From a virus, in IMG/VR virus record IMGVR_UViG_3300042868_010004, positions 124,001 through 188,000 of that record: 64,000 nt of DNA. One strand, written 5' to 3'. Positions 1 through 8,121 of the stretch are shown in pieces. The notes under the pieces were generated by a model, which did no database searches, was not told where the DNA came from, and was given only the letters and a program-made list of their open reading frames with translations. A program made the position numbers and the translations under genes. Position 1 is the stretch's first letter. Every line of letters begins with the position of its first letter.

Positions 1-643
1 TCAGCCCTTCTTTAATGTGATTGATACAGAGGAAAAGGCTTATTGGTTGGGGATGATGTTCGCCGATGGATCAATTTACTCCTCAAAAAAGGGAAAAATG
101 TTTCATTTAACTTTGCAAGGAAGAGACTTGCACCATGTTAAAAAGTTTAAAAAAGCCCTAAAAGCAGAAGCGCCCGTTCACCATCAGAAAAAGAAAAATC
201 ATTATGGTCTTTTTATTTGGAGCGGGTTACTTTACGACTCTTTGGAGCGAGCTGGATGCATAAGACAAAAAGGGGCCTATATTAGGCTTCCTAAAGAAGA
301 TATTCTTCCCAAAAGTCTTGTCCGCCATTTTGTTCGCGGTTATTTTGATGGGAACGGATGTTTTTCTTGGAGTAGGTCAAATTTTAGGGTCGCTATCAGA
401 ATAGTTTCCAATACTGATTTTGTTGCAGATCTAAAAGAGATTTTTACTTCTGAGGTAGGCGTCAAACATTACTACCATAAAGAGCCAGTAGAATATCAAG
501 ATTATCCCGGCAGATACTATACAAATCTTGATTTCGGAACATATGAAGGGGCGCTTGGCCTATATCATTATATGTATGACAATGCGACTGTTTTCTTGGA
601 GAGAAAGAAAGAAAAGTTTAACAAATTTATCAAAGAGTCATGA
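1..643 (+). CDS. LAGLIDADG homing endonuclease, 5' end outside window
   Basis: The reading frame is open at the left edge, so the gene begins upstream; a GTG at 17 is internal to the conserved first motif region and is unlikely to be the start. Two LAGLIDADG-type helices are visible: YWLGMMFADG about 10 residues after that GTG and FVRGYFDGNG about 95 residues later, the usual spacing for a double-motif monomeric enzyme. Such enzymes cut a long DNA site and spread their own gene. The stop overlaps the ATG of the GDP-mannose dehydratase gene (ATGA), so it sits like a free-standing element directly before that gene. Family assignment is firm; target unknown. Confidence 0.85.
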   Translation, partial: QPFFNVIDTEEKAYWLGMMFADGSIYSSKKGKMFHLTLQGRDLHHVKKFKKALKAEAPVHHQKKKNHYGLFIWSGLLYDSLERAGCIRQKGAYIRLPKEDILPKSLVRHFVRGYFDGNGCFSWSRSNFRVAIRIVSNTDFVADLKEIFTSEVGVKHYYHKEPVEYQDYPGRYYTNLDFGTYEGALGLYHYMYDNATVFLERKKEKFNKFIKES

Positions 644-1686
644 GTAAAATAATTATTTCAGCGGCAAATGGGCAAGACGGGTCAAATATGGTAGACTATC
701 TACTTTCCTCAACGGATGACGAGGTGATAGGAACTATCCGTAGAACAAGTCAACCAATTTTAGAAAACCTAAAAGAAGCTATTGGTCATCCGCGCTTTCG
801 TTTAGAGATGATGGATCTAAATGACGCCCATTCAATTGACGAATTAATCGCTAAGGAAAAACCTGATTATTTTATCAATTTCGGCGCGTCTGCTTTTGTT
901 CCTGATTCTTGGAATTCGCCCGCAGCTTGCATGGAGACAAATGCAATTGCATTAATTCATATTTTAGAATCAGTTCGGAAACATAATCCTAAGTGCCGGG
1001 TATATTCGGCTGGCTCTTCAGAGCAGTGGGGGGATGTAAAGTATAGCCCGCAAGACGAAAAACATCCAATGTCTCCTCGTTCTATCTATGGCGTTTCAAA
1101 ATGTGCCGCATCCCTTATTTGTAAAATTTACCGTGAGTCGTATAATCTATTTGTAATTCATGGCATTCTGACAAATCACGAGGGTTTGCGCCGGCAGTAT
1201 CACTATGTTTCACGGAAGATTACTTCTAATGTAGCCCGAATTTATCATAAGGCTCAGAAAGATCAAAATTTCGAACCCTTGATTCTTGGTCAGTTAGATG
1301 CCAAGCGAGACTGGTCGGATTCGAGAGATTTTATGCGAGGGGTCTGGTCCATGATTAATCAGAGTGAGCCGAACGAATACATTCTTTCTTCCAACGAAAC
1401 CCACTCGGTAAGAGAGTTTTGTGAAATTAGCTTTCGGGAAGCTGGTTTTAGTGACTGCTGGTGGGAGGGAGAGGGCGTAAATGAGAAATATTTTTGGAAA
1501 AATCCTCAAGGAGAGAAGGTCGTTTTAGTCTCCGTTTCGGAAAAGTTTTATCGCCCGGCTGATGTCATGTTGCTCCAAGGGGATTCAACCTTAGCTCGAA
1601 AAAATCTTGGTTGGATTCCAGAAATTACATTTAATCAAATGGTTAAAGATATGGTGATGCATGATATTGAGCTATACAAAAGTTGA
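640..1686 (+). CDS. gmd: GDP-mannose 4,6-dehydratase
   Basis: 348 aa, full length for the family. An extended short-chain dehydrogenase fold: the NADP-binding loop is ANGQDGS (residues 9-15), the catalytic SSEQWG lies at 126-131 and the YxxxK pair at Y150/K154. NHEGLRR and the LDAKRDW segment match the substrate-binding signatures of GDP-mannose 4,6-dehydratases. It converts GDP-mannose to GDP-4-keto-6-deoxymannose, the precursor of GDP-fucose, GDP-rhamnose or perosamine. No partner reductase is in the window; a glycosyltransferase lies at 39202. It likely serves sugar decoration of virion, DNA or host surface, but which one cannot be read from sequence. Confidence 0.92.
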   Translation: MSKIIISAANGQDGSNMVDYLLSSTDDEVIGTIRRTSQPILENLKEAIGHPRFRLEMMDLNDAHSIDELIAKEKPDYFINFGASAFVPDSWNSPAACMETNAIALIHILESVRKHNPKCRVYSAGSSEQWGDVKYSPQDEKHPMSPRSIYGVSKCAASLICKIYRESYNLFVIHGILTNHEGLRRQYHYVSRKITSNVARIYHKAQKDQNFEPLILGQLDAKRDWSDSRDFMRGVWSMINQSEPNEYILSSNETHSVREFCEISFREAGFSDCWWEGEGVNEKYFWKNPQGEKVVLVSVSEKFYRPADVMLLQGDSTLARKNLGWIPEITFNQMVKDMVMHDIELYKS

Positions 1687-1693
1687 TTCTGCC

Positions 1694-1722
1694 TTGACAA
1701 CTTAACCAAAACCAAAGACAAT
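1694..1722 (+). promoter_or_regulatory. Candidate promoter before the methyltransferase gene
   Basis: In the 44-base gap after the dehydratase gene there is a perfect TTGACA (1694-1699), a 17-base spacer and a weak GACAAT (1717-1722), nine bases before the ATG at 1731. The -35 match is exact but the -10 is only 4 of 6. TTGAC is common in this genome, so this is tentative. Confidence 0.35.
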
Positions 1723-1730
1723 CTTAACTT

Positions 1731-2483
1731 ATGGCCGACCAAAAACTCACACCAGAAATCGAATCCGTCCTCCGCGCCGCCCGAATTGAGGGGAACAAAC
1801 TTCATCTGGTTGGGCAGCTTAGTCCGAAGGAATATAAGGCAGTCAAAGAATTTTTATTGTTGGTCGGGGCTGTTTGGGATAAGAAGCAGAAGTGCCACGT
1901 TTTTTCGGGAGACCCTGCCAAGCTCATGTTTGCGATGGAGGAAGGCGAGGCGAAAGACATAAAGAAGAAAAGGCAGGCGTTTTACACCCCGCTTGATTTA
2001 GTTGAAGAGGTGGTTCGAATCGCAGATGTAAAGGGGAAGGATATTTTGGAGCCGAGTTGTGGGGATGGGCGGTTTATTCGGGAATGTTTTAAGCAAGGGG
2101 CGGTAGGAATTGATGTGGTTGAAATTTGTGAAGAAGAGGCGGAGAAGGTAGCGACAGAGTTTTTTGGTCGAATTGCTATCCACGTTGGGGATTTTCTTGA
2201 GTTTAATCCCATTACAGATGACAATTTCCTTCCGGAATATGATATTCTGATCGGAAACCCCCCGTATTCCCGGACCGACTGGCTGAAACATACCCTACAC
2301 GCTTTTAAATTTGTCAAGCCGGGTGGCAAGTTGGTGTTCATCCTGCCAAACTCCATCCATTCAAACAAGAAATTTCAGGATTTTGTGCTGGACAAGAAGT
2401 GGGAATACAGAGAGATTCCGGCTGGAGCCTTCAAAAGCGAAGGAACAAATATCGCCACAAACATTGTAACAATTTATAAATGA
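1731..2483 (+). CDS. N6-adenine DNA methyltransferase with N-terminal accessory domain
   Basis: 250 aa. The C-terminal part is a class I SAM-dependent methyltransferase: YTP at 85-87, SAM-binding EPSCGDG at 107-113 and the adenine/amino methyltransferase catalytic motif NPPY at 176-179. The first 75 residues form a separate small domain that I recognise from other phage methyltransferases but cannot name. No restriction endonuclease is adjacent, so it is best read as a solitary phage methyltransferase that could protect phage DNA from host restriction. It overlaps the next gene (ATGATG). Target site is not predictable. Confidence 0.88.
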   Translation: MADQKLTPEIESVLRAARIEGNKLHLVGQLSPKEYKAVKEFLLLVGAVWDKKQKCHVFSGDPAKLMFAMEEGEAKDIKKKRQAFYTPLDLVEEVVRIADVKGKDILEPSCGDGRFIRECFKQGAVGIDVVEICEEEAEKVATEFFGRIAIHVGDFLEFNPITDDNFLPEYDILIGNPPYSRTDWLKHTLHAFKFVKPGGKLVFILPNSIHSNKKFQDFVLDKKWEYREIPAGAFKSEGTNIATNIVTIYK

Positions 2484-3121
2484 TGCAAACCAAATTAATT
2501 TCCGTAACCCAACCTTTGATTGATGGCGTTAAAACTGCCGAAGAACTAATTTCATACTGCGCGCGAGTCAGCAATCCTTCAAACCAGTTAAACGTCGAGA
2601 CCGGCGCGAAACTTATCAATTATTGCATCAGAAATAAACATTGGTCGGTCTTTGAGCAAGCCTCCTTCTGCGTCGAAATCAAGACCTCTCGCGCAATCGC
2701 CGCACAAATTCTCCGACACAAGACATTTACATTTCAAGAGTTCAGTCAGAGATACGCAGCCGTAACCAAACTTCACCCCTTAGAATGGCGTATGCAGGGG
2801 AAAACCAATCGACAGGTCGGAGATGAAGAGGTCAATTTGGAAATTGATTTGCTTGACAAGATTGATGCCCTGCAAGACCGGGCAATTGACTTATACGACG
2901 AATTGATTCAAAAGGGGATTGCCAAAGAGTGCGCCCGAATGATTCTTCCGCTAAATACCGAGACAACGATCTATATGAACGGGACCATCCGTAGCTGGAT
3001 TCATTATTTTGAAGTTCGTTGTGATACCCATACACAAAAAGAACATCGGGATATCGCCTTATCTGTTCGTGAAATTTTCAAGAAGCAGTTCCCCGTAATT
3101 TCAGAAGCCTTAAGTTATTAA
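2480..3121 (+). CDS. thyX: Flavin-dependent thymidylate synthase ThyX
   Basis: 213 aa, normal ThyX length. The diagnostic motif appears as RHKTFTF...SQRY (R79 to Y92); the usual third residue R of RHRxxS is K here, a change seen in phage members. It makes dTMP from dUMP using methylenetetrahydrofolate, FAD and NADPH. Start at 2480 overlaps the methyltransferase stop; an alternative ATG follows at 2483. Together with the dUTPase (36648) and dNMP kinase (63311) it would supply dTTP for phage replication. Confidence 0.93.
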   Translation: MMQTKLISVTQPLIDGVKTAEELISYCARVSNPSNQLNVETGAKLINYCIRNKHWSVFEQASFCVEIKTSRAIAAQILRHKTFTFQEFSQRYAAVTKLHPLEWRMQGKTNRQVGDEEVNLEIDLLDKIDALQDRAIDLYDELIQKGIAKECARMILPLNTETTIYMNGTIRSWIHYFEVRCDTHTQKEHRDIALSVREIFKKQFPVISEALSY

Positions 3122-3649
3122 ATGAATAAATATTATCTTTATTTTCGTTACCTCTTTCGCCATAAATTTTATGTAGCGCGTGAGTGTTTTAAGTTCGGCC
3201 TTTATTGGCGCGGTCTTAAACATGATTGGTCCAAATTCCTACCATGCGAACTGTTCCCTTACGTGGAATCCTTTTATGGAATTGGAACTTATTCGGACTC
3301 CTATGAACAAGCCTATATTAGATATTTGTCGCGTGAACACTCCTATACTTTGCCTTTTGAGAAAACCAAGGCCGGGGTTAAAGTAGCATTTAATCGGGCT
3401 TGGTTACACCATCAACATTTGAATTCCCACCACTGGCAACATTGGATTCTTCGAGAGGATTCCGGGGATACAAAGATTCTCGAAATGTCAATAAATGACG
3501 CCAAGGAAATGTATTGTGATTGGGTCGGGGCTGGGCTCGCAATCACCGGGAAGTTGGATATAGAGACTTGGTATGGGAAGAATAAAGAGAAGATCCTGCT
3601 TCATCCGAACACACGTAAATTCGTAGAGCAATTAATCTATAAAAACTAA
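3122..3649 (+). CDS. DUF5662-like phage protein
   Basis: 175 aa. The pattern HD.SKF near residue 33, F..AW..H...N.HHWQHW near residues 90-107 and a C-terminal DW..AG...WY block match the DUF5662 type found in many phages and bacteria. The spaced histidines and aspartates suggest a metal-binding HD-like helical protein, but no activity is established. It starts directly after the thyX stop and is probably cotranscribed with it. Confidence 0.65.
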   Translation: MNKYYLYFRYLFRHKFYVARECFKFGLYWRGLKHDWSKFLPCELFPYVESFYGIGTYSDSYEQAYIRYLSREHSYTLPFEKTKAGVKVAFNRAWLHHQHLNSHHWQHWILREDSGDTKILEMSINDAKEMYCDWVGAGLAITGKLDIETWYGKNKEKILLHPNTRKFVEQLIYKN

Positions 3650-3650
3650 T

Positions 3651-3938
3651 ATGATCGGTGGAACAATCATTCAGACGGAAGAAATACCTAAGTCCGGAAA
3701 GCTCCGGCTGGACATCGTAACGGATCAATACAAAGACAAGCACTCCGTCTTTGTTGAATTGAACGATGCCGCCCGCTGCATTCAGGAAGATGACTCTGCC
3801 TTCTGGCACGAAGATCGAGACGGCGGTACTGTCTTTTGGTCGCCCAAACTTCGGACGTTCCATGACTATCCACTGAAGAAGATCGGGAAGAGCTTTCAGA
3901 CGGAGAAGGCGGATAAGAAGGAGCTGGTCGGAAAATGA
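3651..3938 (+). CDS. Unknown phage protein, 95 aa
   Basis: A soluble 95-aa protein with no motif I recognise. It begins just after the preceding stop and overlaps the next start by ATGA, so it belongs to the same operon. The C-terminus is lysine-rich. Confidence 0.6.
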   Translation: MIGGTIIQTEEIPKSGKLRLDIVTDQYKDKHSVFVELNDAARCIQEDDSAFWHEDRDGGTVFWSPKLRTFHDYPLKKIGKSFQTEKADKKELVGK

Positions 3939-4297
3939 AACTCTACGTAGTCCGAAACAAACAGGGAAAGTTTTTCCGAGCGGTCGGAATGGGCGGATAT
4001 GGCAAGAATTGGGAAGACTCTTTAGATAAGGCCAAATTCTATGCCAAGATCGGGCAGGCCAAGTCTCGTGTCACTTATTTCTTCAAGTCCGATCCGTCTT
4101 TTGGTTGCCCGGATATTCTTGAATTCGAATTGGACATTCAGAGGGCGAAGGTTTTGGACATGGCGGAATTGACCACGAAATCCATCCAAAAGATTGAAAA
4201 GAAGAAAATCAACCGGGAGCTGTATTGGCGGGAACAGGAGAAAAAGTGCTTGACAGAAGAGCAAGAAAGAATCAGACTTAGACTGAAGTCTCTATGA
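3935..4297 (+). CDS. Conserved phage protein, 120 aa
   Basis: The N-terminus (MKLYVVRNKQGKFFRA, then GGYG and KIGQAKSRVT) matches a small protein type common in phages and prophages whose function is not known. The C-terminal third is strongly charged and probably a long helix (Glu/Lys/Arg-rich from residue 70). Both ends overlap neighbouring genes by four bases. Confidence 0.65.
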   Translation: MKLYVVRNKQGKFFRAVGMGGYGKNWEDSLDKAKFYAKIGQAKSRVTYFFKSDPSFGCPDILEFELDIQRAKVLDMAELTTKSIQKIEKKKINRELYWREQEKKCLTEEQERIRLRLKSL

Positions 4298-4530
4298 GTT
4301 CCGACCGTATCCCAACACTGGCAGAAAAAGTAAAGATGTATGAAGATTTCCTGCACAGAATCAGCCTATACTGTAATTGCGGGAACAACGAAGCAATCCG
4401 TAAGTTAGTTCAGAATGCGGATGCGTTTTCCTATGCCCACCGAGTAGGAAATGGGGAATACTCCGATGAGGAACAAGATCGGATCGTGGCCGCGAAATTC
4501 TGGAAACTGCTTGACATAGAAGACAGATAA
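4294..4530 (+). CDS. Unknown small protein, 78 aa
   Basis: 78 aa, soluble, with a CNCGNN stretch near residue 27. No family recognised. It overlaps the preceding gene by ATGA and its last codons form one arm of an inverted repeat. Confidence 0.55.
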   Translation: MSSDRIPTLAEKVKMYEDFLHRISLYCNCGNNEAIRKLVQNADAFSYAHRVGNGEYSDEEQDRIVAAKFWKLLDIEDR

Positions 4531-4544
4531 GGCAGACTATCTGT
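4523..4544 (+). promoter_or_regulatory. Inverted repeat over gene boundary
   Basis: ACAGATA (4523-4529) and TATCTGT (4538-4544) are perfect complements around an 8-base loop. The repeat holds the stop of one gene and ends two bases before the ATG at 4546, so an RNA hairpin here would cover the ribosome landing site. There is no T-run, so it is not a typical terminator. Confidence 0.35.
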
Positions 4545-4545
4545 T

Positions 4546-4746
4546 ATGACAAAGCATAAAAAACGCATTCTAAAAGAAATCAAAGAGGTGATTGAATCCT
4601 CTTTCCCCGATAGTCAACTCTATTCTCAGGAGGAATTAACTCAGGCTTTCGCTGAGAAGATAATTGAATTGAAGGAAGAATTAGCTCGGGCTCGCGAAGA
4701 TAGAGATTATTACCAAAATCAATCCGAAATATGGAGTCCATCTTAA
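4546..4746 (+). CDS. Small coiled-coil-like protein, 66 aa
   Basis: 66 aa, rich in Glu and Lys, predicted mostly helical (residues 1-60). No family recognised. It overlaps the next gene by 16 bases in another frame. Confidence 0.5.
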   Translation: MTKHKKRILKEIKEVIESSFPDSQLYSQEELTQAFAEKIIELKEELARAREDRDYYQNQSEIWSPS

Positions 4747-4943
4747 AATTTACCCTACCCGAGGAATCCGAAGAACTTCAAGCGGCACTCAATGGGCAGA
4801 AATACCGAGCGGTTTTGATCTCGCTGGATTCCAAACTCAGACATCGGGTGAAATATGACGGGCTGAATTCAATTGATGTATCGGAGGTTCGGAAAATGAT
4901 CTCAGAAGAGCTGGAGGAATACAACCTAAGCATTTATGACTAA
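4731..4943 (+). CDS. Conserved small protein, 70 aa
   Basis: 70 aa. The pattern FxLPEE..EL..AL.G.KY...L..LD..LR resembles short phage proteins of unknown role that occur in many genomes. Both ends overlap neighbours (16 and 8 bases). Confidence 0.55.
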   Translation: MESILKFTLPEESEELQAALNGQKYRAVLISLDSKLRHRVKYDGLNSIDVSEVRKMISEELEEYNLSIYD

Positions 4944-5160
4944 GAAATTACCGGTAGAATTTGAAAGTTTGGAGGACTTGCAAGATTACGTTAAGAAAAT
5001 CCGCCCGCTGACGGAACAGGAGAAGGCGTTTCAAAAAGTCCGGCTCCGAAATCCGATTGTCGCGCGGATGTTGGCTTATGGGGCGAGTCTGGAAGAGATT
5101 ATTGTTGCGTTGGACAAAGAGAATGACCGGCTAATGCTGCATTTGTATCTCAAATCGTAA
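4936..5160 (+). CDS. Unknown small protein, 74 aa
   Basis: 74 aa, helical and charged, no motif recognised. Overlaps the preceding gene by 8 bases; the following SLOG gene has its own GAGG-type ribosome site in the 20-base gap. Confidence 0.5.
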   Translation: MTKKLPVEFESLEDLQDYVKKIRPLTEQEKAFQKVRLRNPIVARMLAYGASLEEIIVALDKENDRLMLHLYLKS

Positions 5161-5180
5161 GAGTTTCGAGGATTAAAAGC

Positions 5181-5696
5181 ATGAACAAAATTCGCTATTA
5201 TACGGGGGTCGGATCGCGTCAGACACCTTTGCCCGTTTTGGAAAAAATGAAAGAGATAGCTAAATTTCTCGCCAAGAAAGGCTGGACTTTGCGTTCCGGA
5301 GGAGCTTCGGGCGCGGACTACGACGGTTTCGAAGTTGGTTGTGACGAGGCCGGAGGCAAGAAGGAAATTTATCTACCGTGGAAAGGATTTAATAATAACC
5401 CGAGTCAACTCCTATGGCCGCAAGCTGCTTGGAAGATTGCCGAGGAAATACATCCGGCGTGGGACCGATGCAGTGTTAATGCGAAATGTATGCACAGTCG
5501 AAATGTCTGCCAGTGTTTGGGCTATGTTTTGAATACGCCTTCGGACTTTTTAATTTGCTGGACGGAGAACGGAGAGGAGAAAGGCGGGACCGCGACTGCG
5601 ATTCGGCTCGCCCGAAAATACAAGATTAAAATATTTAACCTCGGAGAGGAGAAGGCTCTTGACAGGTTCCGTAAATTCTGCAAAAAGAACGCATGA
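5181..5696 (+). CDS. SLOG-superfamily (DprA/LOG-like) nucleotide-binding protein
   Basis: 171 aa. A Rossmann-like SLOG fold is indicated by GSRQTP (11-16), SGGASGAD (39-46), the HPAWDRC segment at 91-97, MHSRNVCQ and a C-terminal GGTATAI (135-141). SLOG proteins bind nucleotide-derived ligands and some act in signalling or immunity; this phage subtype is common but uncharacterised. It could bind ADP-ribose-type ligands, which would fit the NADAR and macrodomain-like genes elsewhere in the window, but that link is inference. A GAGG ribosome site precedes the ATG. Confidence 0.75.
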   Translation: MNKIRYYTGVGSRQTPLPVLEKMKEIAKFLAKKGWTLRSGGASGADYDGFEVGCDEAGGKKEIYLPWKGFNNNPSQLLWPQAAWKIAEEIHPAWDRCSVNAKCMHSRNVCQCLGYVLNTPSDFLICWTENGEEKGGTATAIRLARKYKIKIFNLGEEKALDRFRKFCKKNA

Positions 5697-6004
5697 TGAA
5701 AATCAAAAAAGAGATGGTGAAATTTAGTGACTATGAAGACCACGAGCTAATTGCTCAGAACGGTCTTTATGAGGATAGTCCGAACAAGGTTTCCTCAATG
5801 GAGGAAGGTTTGGCCGAAATATCCAAGACAATTCTTTCACCCTACTTCCTAGAAAGAGTCCGTGATTATTTGACCGAGCACGAGAAAATTCATTATACCC
5901 TGACTTTCGTTAAGAAGAAAAATGGGACGCGCAGCATTGTATTTGATTTTGAGCCGCACATACCTAGAAAAATTGTCAGAACCTATTACAATCTACCCGA
6001 ATGA
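5693..6004 (+). CDS. Unknown phage protein, 103 aa
   Basis: 103 aa, soluble. It starts with a tandem ATGATG overlapping the SLOG stop and overlaps the YopX gene start by four bases. No recognised domain. Confidence 0.55.
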   Translation: MMKIKKEMVKFSDYEDHELIAQNGLYEDSPNKVSSMEEGLAEISKTILSPYFLERVRDYLTEHEKIHYTLTFVKKKNGTRSIVFDFEPHIPRKIVRTYYNLPE

Positions 6005-6414
6005 AAAACCGACCAATCAAATTCCGAGTCTGGAACAAAAAGACGAACGAGTGGGTTCACGGTCCGCACAAAGAGCCCTGTTTGGACGGAGTGAATCTCT
6101 TCGGGGAAACCATCCTTCTCGGCGCATTCATGCCGGTCAGACTGGAGGAGTTAAATGATTGTATTGCCGTTCAATATACAGGCTTGAAAGATATTCACGG
6201 GGCAGAATTATTCGAAGGTGATATTTGCAAATACGAGGGAGACGACGGTAAATCATTCGACGGTGCGGTCATCGACTTCTTTTGGGGCTCCTTCCGTCTG
6301 AACGGAGATTACATTGATAGCTTCATTGAGAATGAACATGCGGCGGCGAAAGGCTCGACCTCGCTTGAAAAGATTGGGAATGCGTTTGAGAATCCAGAAT
6401 TGATGAAATTTTAA
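6001..6414 (+). CDS. YopX family protein (copy 1)
   Basis: 137 aa. The N-terminal IKFRVWNKKTNEW and central QYTGLKD..G.ELFEGDI segments are diagnostic of the YopX family, widespread in phages and prophages, with a beta-rich fold and no established function. Related copies lie at 30850 and 50604. Confidence 0.85.
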   Translation: MKNRPIKFRVWNKKTNEWVHGPHKEPCLDGVNLFGETILLGAFMPVRLEELNDCIAVQYTGLKDIHGAELFEGDICKYEGDDGKSFDGAVIDFFWGSFRLNGDYIDSFIENEHAAAKGSTSLEKIGNAFENPELMKF

Positions 6415-6418
6415 TTTT

Positions 6419-6664
6419 ATGAAATCAAGAGAAATAAAACCCGGAACAGTCTTCCGTATAATTGACCGAGGCACCGGAAAAGCGCAAGGCTCTTACAGTC
6501 GCGCCTGTTGTGATGAATATGATTTTGAATCCGCCCAAGAAGCCCGATATGCCAATTGTCACGGTATCTTTCAGTACAAGTCAAAATATAAAATAGCTAA
6601 ATATCAGGTTATATATAAATTGGTAGAAGACGATGTAGACACAGATCAAAAAACAAAACTATGA
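6419..6664 (+). CDS. Unknown small protein, 81 aa
   Basis: 81 aa with a beta-rich start (IKPGTVFRI) and a charged tail. Not recognised. Four-base overlap with the next gene. Confidence 0.55.
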   Translation: MKSREIKPGTVFRIIDRGTGKAQGSYSRACCDEYDFESAQEARYANCHGIFQYKSKYKIAKYQVIYKLVEDDVDTDQKTKL

Positions 6665-7029
6665 TTCCGGCACTGACAAATTACACAAAGAACGGCTTTT
6701 ATTATCAATTAGTCGAACGGCAAGGCGATTGGGCGATCTTCCGGCAATCAAGTAAGAAGGATTCAACAACCCCTCTTGACGTGGGTATGGCGTGGGAAGT
6801 ATTCAAGATTAAGGTCAGTAAGGGCGGCGACATGAAGGTTAAAGACAAAGATGGGAATCCTCTGATAATTCATTGCGAGCCAAAGGAATGCCCGCCGGGG
6901 GATGAAATGTTCGGTTCGAACGGGTGGTCCTGCCATACTCTGGCGCGCGCCCGCGAGAAAATGGCTGAACGAATGGCAGCGGAACAGGAGCGGGAAGAAG
7001 AGAAGAATAGAAGGAGCAAGACTGAATAA
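6661..7029 (+). CDS. Unknown phage protein, 122 aa
   Basis: 122 aa. The N-terminal half is aromatic and beta-like (FYYQLVERQGDWAIFRQ, then AWEVFKIKV); the C-terminal 30 residues are a highly charged helix. The central PPGDEMFG..GW segment is reminiscent of conserved phage proteins, but I cannot assign a function. Confidence 0.6.
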   Translation: MIPALTNYTKNGFYYQLVERQGDWAIFRQSSKKDSTTPLDVGMAWEVFKIKVSKGGDMKVKDKDGNPLIIHCEPKECPPGDEMFGSNGWSCHTLARAREKMAERMAAEQEREEEKNRRSKTE

Positions 7030-7062
7030 CAAAAACTGATAGTCAGTATAAGAATATCTAAT

Positions 7063-7566
7063 ATGCGTGAACCAAAAAAGGGTGAAATTGTCAGACTGAA
7101 AAACGATCCGAACAAAACCTACAAGGTCTTGGATTATTGCCTAGGTCTTGTCAGTCTGAGAGAGAATGTCCTTCGATCCCGGAACAAGACAGAAGTCAGC
7201 CTGAGTGAAATAGAATACACGGAGGCGGAGAAGGTCTGTTTGACGATGCCGGAGAAGAAAGCGATCCTTCGAAGGTTAGTCGAAGAGAAGACACTTAAGG
7301 AGAATTTTCAGAGGGAGATGATTCTTCTGTGCAAGATGTGGAAACGCCTGCCACACAGAGAGTTCTGGCTGGAAGGTTTCTGCCCAGCTCTGAAGGTTAA
7401 TTCAATGACTTACTGGTTTAATCGGCAGGAAGTTGAGGATTTGTATAAGAAATGGGCAGTAAATCTTGAAAGCAAACGGGAGGAGATTGTTTTAGAAAAA
7501 GAGAAGATTGGGAAGGATATTATCGTTCAGAAGCGAGCAAGGAACCTTTTAGAATTGTTGAAATAA
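7063..7566 (+). CDS. Unknown phage protein, 167 aa
   Basis: 167 aa. The first 25 residues (PKKGEIVRLKNDPNKTYKVL) look like a small SH3-like beta barrel; the remainder is helical with a charged C-terminus. The short upstream gap contains ACTGATAGTCAGT (7035-7047), a perfect 5-bp inverted repeat with 3-base loop. Function unknown. Confidence 0.6.
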   Translation: MREPKKGEIVRLKNDPNKTYKVLDYCLGLVSLRENVLRSRNKTEVSLSEIEYTEAEKVCLTMPEKKAILRRLVEEKTLKENFQREMILLCKMWKRLPHREFWLEGFCPALKVNSMTYWFNRQEVEDLYKKWAVNLESKREEIVLEKEKIGKDIIVQKRARNLLELLK

Positions 7567-7570
7567 ATTT

Positions 7571-8104
7571 ATGGAAAACTTAAATCAGTCAGAAATTAAA
7601 CCATTTATCATGCCCGAACATGATTGTTTTTGGTGTGGAGAGAAAACCCGGTCGATGCATTGGGCCTGTGAACGATGCGGGCCGCTGAAAGAAGAGGGAT
7701 ATGCGCGGGCGCGGGAAGCGGGAGAGAATAATTATGGACAAGTCATCAATCGCGTTTTTGACGTTTTAAAAGAAAATGGTGTCGGGATTGACTTGACAAA
7801 AACAACAAAACAAAACACTATACAACCCATGCCCACTCCAACTAAACTCGCACGGAATCCCAAATACAGAAAGAAAAGTAAATCCGTCTTCCAGAAGGCT
7901 CGCCAGACCTCGGACCTCTTCTGGAAACGCAAGTTAATGCAGGTTTTGGAAGTTTTTCACGATCAGGAACTTCACTGGCATAAAGAGTTGTGGTCGGATT
8001 ACGGTATTTCCGATGCCGAAGCGCGCGTGATTGAAAAGGCGTTCTCTGTCCAGAAGGCTTGGCGGGCTCGCGGACGGAATGATAAGGTCGGAGAGGTAGA
8101 TTGA
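7571..8104 (+). CDS. Zinc-ribbon protein fused to a second small domain
   Basis: 177 aa. Residues 17-37 carry CFWCGE...CERCG, a four-cysteine zinc ribbon. Residues 70-86 are low-complexity and are encoded by DNA that looks like a promoter. Residue 87 is a Met (ATG at 7829) that starts a basic helical domain (PTPTKLARNPKYRKK...). The gene may be a fusion of two formerly separate genes, or the second part may also be expressed on its own. No family recognised for either half. Confidence 0.6.
   Translation: MENLNQSEIKPFIMPEHDCFWCGEKTRSMHWACERCGPLKEEGYARAREAGENNYGQVINRVFDVLKENGVGIDLTKTTKQNTIQPMPTPTKLARNPKYRKKSKSVFQKARQTSDLFWKRKLMQVLEVFHDQELHWHKELWSDYGISDAEARVIEKAFSVQKAWRARGRNDKVGEVD
7793..7824 (+). 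promoter_or_regulatory. Candidate internal promoter inside the fused gene
   Basis: TTGACA (7793-7798) lies 17 bases before CACTAT and 20 before TATACA (7819-7824), within an A-rich stretch and just ahead of an in-frame ATG at 7829. This suits an old intergenic promoter now read through as protein. Confidence 0.35.
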
Positions 8105-8121
8105 AAAGAAGGACAAACAAT

